64,000 bases of DNA. Origin: Thalassotalea atypica. GTDB lineage: Bacteria > Pseudomonadota > Gammaproteobacteria > Enterobacterales > Alteromonadaceae. Both the position numbers and the translations under genes were made by a program. Below the pieces are notes generated by a model. It saw only the letters and a program-made list of their open reading frames with translations, was not told where the DNA came from and did not search any database. Positions 58,723 through 64,000 of the stretch are shown here, in pieces. The stretch is from assembly GCF_030295975.1 (NCBI RefSeq), contig NZ_AP027364.1, forward strand, positions 3,906,001 through 3,970,000, in the 5' to 3' direction. Every line of letters begins with the position of its first letter. Position 1 is the stretch's first letter.

Positions 58723-60596
58723 TAAGTACTCGGTCTATGTACTGTGTTAACCCAACTTAACAGCTGTATATAGTTCCACAACTGTCCGCTCCAATCGAAT
58801 AACTCCCTTTGGTGTTGCCGCCAATAATGCTCATATCGTTCATGATCAACATAGGGGAGATAGTCTTTTGCGTGCTGATCGTTAATCAGTGATTCAGCCC
58901 ATGGCTTAAGTGCTTGCCTTAACCATTGCCCTACTGGCACAGCGAATCCCCTTTTAGGCCTTTCAATTAAGTCTTGAGGAATATACTTGTATAGCACCTC
59001 TCTCAATGGCCACTTTGTTTTTTGATTGTGAGACAAGAGTTCAGGTTGTAAACGAGAGCTGAAATTAAGAATATCTTTAGATAATAAAGGAACTCTAACT
59101 TCTAATGAGTGGGCCATTGAAGCCCTGTCAACTTTCGTTAATATATCGTCTGGCAAATATTGCAAGCGGTCAAAATCCATCAAGTAATTTAGATCATCTT
59201 GACCAACTAAATTCAAAGCTGGCGTATGATTGTTGCATGCTGATTTTTGCCAATCAAATGAAATACTGTCAATGTACAATTGCCGTAAACTACTGGCACC
59301 GTAATACCGAAGGGCTCGTCGCAACTTTTCTTTTGAGCCAACAAAGTGATCCGACATAGCAAGGGTTTGATCAAACGTTTTAGACAATGCAGACGCACAG
59401 CTTGCGACTATAGTTGGTTTTTGCTTAACTGCTTGCCAACGAGACAGCGTTTTTTGATACCTGCTGTAGCCTCCAAACAGCTCATCACCACCATCACCAG
59501 ACAACGCTACTGTAACGGCATCACGTGTTTTTTTACATAAAATATAAGTAGGCAGCTGTGATGAATCCGCAAAAGGCTCAGAATAAGTTGCAGCCATGTT
59601 CGGTACGACATCCAACATGTCTTGTTGGGTAATTATTTCTATATGGTTTCTACAACCAAGGTGCTTAGCAACGTCTGAGGCAAAATTTGATTCATCGAAT
59701 GACTTTTCATTAAACCCGATAGTAAACGTATCAATATCCCGGCCCAGCGCTTTTTGCCCCAATGCACAGACTAAACTTGAATCGATGCCGCCGGATAAGA
59801 AAGCTCCAACAGGTACATCCGCATCTAAACGTTCATCGATACTCTTTATTAGTAACCTTTCTAATGTATTCGAAGCCGTTTCTCGACAATCAATGTCTTT
59901 TTCAATCCTTACCTTTTGGTCATAATAAATACTTTCAGGCTTAAAATGAGGTTGAGATAAGTCGAATTTCAACAAGTGACCTGGCAATAATTTTTGCACA
60001 TCAGAATAAATAGAATACGGCGCGGGTATATAGCTAAATCGTAGAAATTGATTTACAGCATCAGTAGAAATGTCCAAAGGCCTATCTTGCGATGCCACTA
60101 TGGCCTGCATTTCAGATGCAAAGACAAGCTCATGTTCACGCCGCATCCAGTAAAGTGGCTTTTCACCCACCCGGTCTCGTGCAAGGAAAAGCTGGTTATT
60201 TGCTGCTGACCAGTACGCAAATGCAAACATGCCGTCAATGCTTTCTAGTGTTTTTTCAACCCCCCAATGCACCAAACAAGCCAGTAGAACTTCAGTATCA
60301 CTGTCACCTCTAAACGTCAGTTTCAACGAGGAAAGTTGTTGTTTCAATTCATGATAGTTGTAAATTTCTCCATTAAAAACAAGTGTGTGTGTCTTTTCTG
60401 GAGAGAGCATTGGCTGATGACCTTCAATTGATAAGTCATGTATAGCCAATCGCGTGTGCCCAAAAAACAAACTACCATTATTCCATTGACCTTGGCTATC
60501 TGGTCCTCGGTGTTCTAAACAAGAAAGCATGGATGAGAGCCTAAGCGATTGTCTCTCCATAGAAGTGTTTGAGAATATTCCTGCTATACCGCACAT
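58722..60596 (-). CDS. asnB: AsnB-type glutamine-hydrolysing amidotransferase in polysaccharide operon
   Basis: A 624-residue asparagine-synthetase-family protein. N-terminal glutaminase with Cys2 (MCGIAGIF) and RGPDSQG; C-terminal synthetase with SGGIDSSLVCALG (about 268-280) and SGDGGDELFGGY. It could make asparagine, but polysaccharide-locus copies are thought to amidate sugar uronic acids; the context favours that. It overlaps its neighbours by one base on both sides (TAATG). Confidence 0.87.
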   Translation of the reverse strand: MCGIAGIFSNTSMERQSLRLSSMLSCLEHRGPDSQGQWNNGSLFFGHTRLAIHDLSIEGHQPMLSPEKTHTLVFNGEIYNYHELKQQLSSLKLTFRGDSDTEVLLACLVHWGVEKTLESIDGMFAFAYWSAANNQLFLARDRVGEKPLYWMRREHELVFASEMQAIVASQDRPLDISTDAVNQFLRFSYIPAPYSIYSDVQKLLPGHLLKFDLSQPHFKPESIYYDQKVRIEKDIDCRETASNTLERLLIKSIDERLDADVPVGAFLSGGIDSSLVCALGQKALGRDIDTFTIGFNEKSFDESNFASDVAKHLGCRNHIEIITQQDMLDVVPNMAATYSEPFADSSQLPTYILCKKTRDAVTVALSGDGGDELFGGYSRYQKTLSRWQAVKQKPTIVASCASALSKTFDQTLAMSDHFVGSKEKLRRALRYYGASSLRQLYIDSISFDWQKSACNNHTPALNLVGQDDLNYLMDFDRLQYLPDDILTKVDRASMAHSLEVRVPLLSKDILNFSSRLQPELLSHNQKTKWPLREVLYKYIPQDLIERPKRGFAVPVGQWLRQALKPWAESLINDQHAKDYLPYVDHERYEHYWRQHQRELFDWSGQLWNYIQLLSWVNTVHRPST

Positions 60597-61852
60597 TACG
60601 CATACACCTTATGCTGATTTCGTTTTGCCAAATATAAGAGAGCCAATGAATAACCTAACAAGAAGTTATGAAACCTTAAAAGCTCTACGTTATGTGAAGA
60701 AAGCGAATCGATGGAAAAAATGATCATATATAAAAAGCAAAAACGGGCGGCAGGCTCTTTTCTAGATAATTTAATAGCACGTAAAGATGTTACCGCAATA
60801 AAGCCTAAGTAGGCGATTAAAGCCAAAACCCCTGCATCGCCTATTTTAAGTAAATAGGTGTTATGCACGCCTTGTGCAACTTTATTATTTACCGAAACTT
60901 GTGCTCCCTGCATTGAGTGCAACGCACCTAGACCATTTCCTAAGACTGGGTGTTGAGCAATTTTATCTAGCCCTTGTCGCCATAAGTATCCTCGAGAAGA
61001 TTCAACGACGCCCTCGGATGGGTTAAATAGCATAATATTGAGAAATTGCTCTACGCGTTTTGCTTGATTTCCTTCAAATTGATTCAGGATATCGACCTTA
61101 AAGAATATGAGTAAGGTGTAAATGACGACTAACATAGTTAGTAATCTAGCGACGGCCATTGAAAAATTACCTGCTAGCAAAATGTTAGCAAAATAGATTA
61201 AGGCAATGAGCATTAATCCTGTCTTTGAGAATGTCAGTAATGACATTGCAACAAAAAACAGCATCAAGCTAAGTTTTAGCCATTTTCTTTTAACTATATT
61301 GACCGTCAAGGCGAAGCCAACAGCAGTAACAATACTCGCTTCATTTGGGTTACCAAATACACCGGCCCCTCGTTGGCTATCAACAACCAGTTTGCCACTG
61401 ACATTTATCAGCTCACCAAACGGAATAAACATCGAAGCCACAACGCACAAAATCAGCAACAACTTCATTGGTTCTAGCTTGGTGTTTAACGCAAAGAAAA
61501 CACTGTAGAAGGCGGAGATAACAACAATGGATGCCGTAAAATATCGCAGTAGTAATGAAGGTACCAAGCCCAAATTTATGGTATTTACATTAGAAAAAAT
61601 CGCAACAAAAGTACCTATGGTGAGATAAACAAACAACGATATAATGTAGAGCTGCATTTCATTTGACGTAGGTAGTTGTCTTGTAAATGCAAGTAACAAG
61701 AGCACGCCACAAACTAGCAATAAAACAGGGGAAAAAAGCTGATTAACCCCCAAAACCAACATGCCAACGCCATTGAGGTTTAACATACAGCATGCGGCTA
61801 ACGTCCAGACAGTCAGCCGAATGATATAACTTTCCCCCCAAGGAATTCTCAT
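60596..61852 (-). CDS. O-antigen ligase/polymerase family protein (Wzy-like)
   Basis: A 418-residue inner-membrane protein with about 11 hydrophobic helices. The conserved periplasmic loop (about 285-335: SSRGYLWRQGLDKIAQHPVLGNGLGALHS) matches the Wzy_C domain. It polymerises repeat units or ligates glycan to lipid A core; which cannot be told here. Next to the flippase in the operon. Confidence 0.83.
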   Translation of the reverse strand: MRIPWGESYIIRLTVWTLAACCMLNLNGVGMLVLGVNQLFSPVLLLVCGVLLLLAFTRQLPTSNEMQLYIISLFVYLTIGTFVAIFSNVNTINLGLVPSLLLRYFTASIVVISAFYSVFFALNTKLEPMKLLLILCVVASMFIPFGELINVSGKLVVDSQRGAGVFGNPNEASIVTAVGFALTVNIVKRKWLKLSLMLFFVAMSLLTFSKTGLMLIALIYFANILLAGNFSMAVARLLTMLVVIYTLLIFFKVDILNQFEGNQAKRVEQFLNIMLFNPSEGVVESSRGYLWRQGLDKIAQHPVLGNGLGALHSMQGAQVSVNNKVAQGVHNTYLLKIGDAGVLALIAYLGFIAVTSLRAIKLSRKEPAARFCFLYMIIFSIDSLSSHNVELLRFHNFLLGYSLALLYLAKRNQHKVYA

Positions 61853-61853
61853 C

Positions 61854-62540
61854 TTAGTCCGTTAATGAGTAATTAAAATGTAAAAGATCTAGATGATATA
61901 GCTCAGCGACTTTTTCTCTCATTTCTTGTGTGTAAACAGCACCTTTATTCACCTTCTTTTTGCTTTGATTGGTAACAGGTAGCTCTACTGTGATGTTAAG
62001 CTTCTTCGCAATATGCTGAAAATCATTCTCAAGGTTCTCAAAATAGCCCACATAATCGATCGCCAATGTCTCGCCATCAAGGGTTAGATAATTAAATTGA
62101 GGCATTAAAAAGAAATGTTCGTTTATTTTTTTGTGGGTACACCAATCTAAGACAAATTCTTCAAAAGACTCGATTTTGGCTATGTCAGACAATGGTCCGC
62201 GCAAAACAGGGTGGGAAATTTTTTTTGCGTAGCAAAACGTGGAATAAAGCCTGTCCCACGGGTTTCTAACAAATGCAAATTTAAAGTACTGGTTGTATTT
62301 CTCTTGGTCAAGCTCAGCATACAGCTTAATTGGGTGGTGCCAAGGTTGCTCTCCATATAAAGCCTGTGACACACTAGTACCGGCCGTTTTAGGAATATGA
62401 ACAAAAATAGTTTCGCTCTCCTTAAACATAGGCAAATAGGCATTCTTAGGGTTCATTTCAGGGTAACGTAACCTTTCAATCGCATTTTTTAATACCATTG
62501 GAATTACATTGTGATAAAGATATTGCACTACTTTTTTCAA
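61854..62540 (-). CDS. Carbohydrate sulfotransferase (Sulfotransfer_2 type)
   Basis: A 228-residue enzyme. The 5'-PAPS loop is FVHIPKTAGTSVSQAL (about 46-61) and the 3'-phosphate loop is FAFVRNPWDRLYST (about 92-105). Related to chondroitin/HNK-1 sulfotransferases, so it probably sulfates the polysaccharide. Start is TTG with GAGAGAAG upstream, overlapping the flippase stop (TTGA); the ATG at 62498 is an alternative. Confidence 0.85.
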   Translation of the reverse strand: MKKVVQYLYHNVIPMVLKNAIERLRYPEMNPKNAYLPMFKESETIFVHIPKTAGTSVSQALYGEQPWHHPIKLYAELDQEKYNQYFKFAFVRNPWDRLYSTFCYAKKISHPVLRGPLSDIAKIESFEEFVLDWCTHKKINEHFFLMPQFNYLTLDGETLAIDYVGYFENLENDFQHIAKKLNITVELPVTNQSKKKVNKGAVYTQEMREKVAELYHLDLLHFNYSLTD

Positions 62541-63784
62541 ACTACTTCTCTCAGAACGCCTTGACGCATCACAAGTCCTAAAAATATCGAATTTTGAATT
62601 ATAATTCCAGTGGCTGTTGCTATTGCCGCACCATTGATACCGAACAAGGGAACAAGTTGACTATTCAAAACGATATTTACGATTAGTGTACAAACGGTTC
62701 CAACGAGCACTTTTCGTTCAACTCCTGTCATCGTTAACAACACACCTAAAGGACCGAACAGCACGTTGATAAATTGAGCCCCAGCCAAAATTAACAAAGA
62801 AACTTTAGCAGTAATAAAACTTTCGCCCCACAAGTTTAAGAGCATGTCTGAAGCAAAAAAAATAAGAACCAATACAATAAATGCTGCACTAGAAGATATT
62901 TTTATCACCGTAAACAATGATTGCTTTAATTGCACCACGTCCCCGTTTGCATACAATTGCGCAAATTTGTTCGCGACTAAACTTGTAGCAATCACCAAGC
63001 TAAACTGCACTAATGACGATAATTTTTGCGCAATATTGTAAAAGGCAACATCATTCAATGATAAATAATGATTTACCATTAGTGTATCTATACTCGTGTT
63101 TAAAGCCGTGGCTCCTGCAATTAACGAAAAAGGCAAGCCGCACTTCATGCTTCGAAACATTGAGAAATTGAATGTAGGATGTCTCAATTGTACCGTTGAA
63201 AGCACCTTTATCGCTATGACGGCAGCAGCTGCAAAACTAATAACACCATGTGAAATAATTGGGTACATCAAGTTTTGGCTTTGTTGTAAAAAAATTCCGC
63301 CTGTTATCAACGCTAAAAATAAAATACCATTGATGGGCAAGCTTTCATAAGCATTAGCAATTGTTACTCTATTTCGACTTCGAACAATAGCCACTAATAT
63401 TGCAATAAGCGCCCCACCTAATAACGAGAGCTGAAATGCTAAAAACATGGAAAATTGATTAACGCTACCGCCCATTGAAATAAGGTTGAGCGATATCAAC
63501 CCGGCAATCAGCAGGTTGGCCAACAGGCTCATTACAATGATAATTTTTAACGCGTTTAAGATTATGCCTGGTTGGCTAGTTTTTGAATGAGATAGAGCTT
63601 TTAATAGAAACCTGTCTTGACCGCATTTCACTACAATCAAAAATAAATTTAAGAGCGTTATATAAAGAACGTATATGCCTAACGTCTCTTCATTAAATAA
63701 GCGACTCAATAGTAAGCTAATAGCGACACCGAAAATAAGTGTAGAAGATTTTATTACTGCATTTACTAAGAACAACAGTCGCAC
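62537..63784 (-). CDS. Polysaccharide flippase (Wzx/MATE-like)
   Basis: A 415-residue protein with about 12 membrane helices, MOP-superfamily type. Motifs: GVAISLLLSRLFNEETLGIYVLYIT near the N-terminus. It would flip undecaprenyl-linked repeat units across the inner membrane. GTG start, no strong ribosome site. First visible gene of the operon. Confidence 0.85.
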   Translation of the reverse strand: MRLLFLVNAVIKSSTLIFGVAISLLLSRLFNEETLGIYVLYITLLNLFLIVVKCGQDRFLLKALSHSKTSQPGIILNALKIIIVMSLLANLLIAGLISLNLISMGGSVNQFSMFLAFQLSLLGGALIAILVAIVRSRNRVTIANAYESLPINGILFLALITGGIFLQQSQNLMYPIISHGVISFAAAAVIAIKVLSTVQLRHPTFNFSMFRSMKCGLPFSLIAGATALNTSIDTLMVNHYLSLNDVAFYNIAQKLSSLVQFSLVIATSLVANKFAQLYANGDVVQLKQSLFTVIKISSSAAFIVLVLIFFASDMLLNLWGESFITAKVSLLILAGAQFINVLFGPLGVLLTMTGVERKVLVGTVCTLIVNIVLNSQLVPLFGINGAAIATATGIIIQNSIFLGLVMRQGVLREVV

Positions 63785-64000
63785 TTTAGCAAGATCTTAT
63801 AGTTTTTATTATTGGGGCTAGCTTACCAACAATTTGTGACAATTCCTAAAGATATCAATTTATAGTAACCTTAAATTATTATTTCCATCGTTATACTTTC
63901 AGTAAATTATGTGTAACTATTGAGGCCAATTATTGTTGAACATTGTCGAACAATATGGATAACAACAAATCTAGTTTTTCTTCCTCTTTCCAAACATATA
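63785..64000. other. Window edge upstream of the flippase gene
   Basis: 216 bp of AT-rich sequence with no ORF of note. It may contain the polysaccharide operon promoter, but no convincing element could be picked. TTGTTGAAC/GTCGAACAA near 63943 is an imperfect inverted repeat. Confidence 0.4.

Noticed and set aside
60529-60723. 64-residue plus-strand frame across the asnB/wzy junction
   Set aside because: Antisense to two well-supported overlapping genes; no ribosome site.

Overview
The window looks like a chromosomal segment of a marine gammaproteobacterium of the order Alteromonadales, most likely Colwelliaceae (Colwellia/Thalassotalea-like). This is an inference from gene content: an E. 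coli-type ArcA beside a free-standing Hpt protein, DUF3581, FolE2, a PutA without a DNA-binding domain, NagX, LigE, and many TonB and RND systems on an AT-rich background. No taxonomic search was possible. I saw no rRNA, tRNA, CRISPR array, insertion sequence or prophage. About 48 protein genes fill the window.

Layout. 1-9.9 kb: housekeeping and small envelope genes (ArfB, GIY-YIG protein, DUF3581, periplasmic DNA ligase LigE, LysE exporter, RlmI/K-like methyltransferase, NSS transporter, HDOD protein, M28 peptidase, RcsF-like lipoprotein). 9.9-14.4 kb: an Lrp-type regulator divergent from putA. 14.5-20.6 kb: a GAF-GAF-GGDEF-EAL protein, an Fe(II)/2OG oxygenase, and an ECF sigma / single-TM protein / PDZ protein operon. 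20.7-26.5 kb: an RND efflux pair and NagX with a perfect LacI-type operator. 26.7-33 kb: TerB-like protein, CvfB, a zinc TonB receptor operon with a Zur-type box, a MAPEG protein and a Tat-exported dienelactone hydrolase.

32.7-37.2 kb is the most interesting block. A lysine riboswitch, a near-consensus promoter and a MetJ-like tandem box precede dapA-like, dapD, a fold-III PLP decarboxylase and an M14 (AstE/aspartoacylase-like) amidohydrolase. Together they suggest a variant succinylase route to lysine in which the usual DapE/LysA steps are replaced or reordered.

37.4-43 kb: rsmC, a membrane histidine kinase, arcA, a convergent Hpt gene, and folE2. The Arc phosphorelay therefore looks modular rather than ArcB-based. 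43-54 kb: gltBD behind a perfect HexR-type palindrome and a possible leader ORF, then tyrS, a MepM-like endopeptidase, anmK, a 63-aa orphan and an MscS channel. 54.4-56.6 kb: a Fur-box TonB receptor. 56.7-63.8 kb (running off the window): a tightly coupled surface-polysaccharide operon with flippase, sulfotransferase, Wzy/ligase, AsnB-type amidotransferase and a fused double glycosyltransferase.
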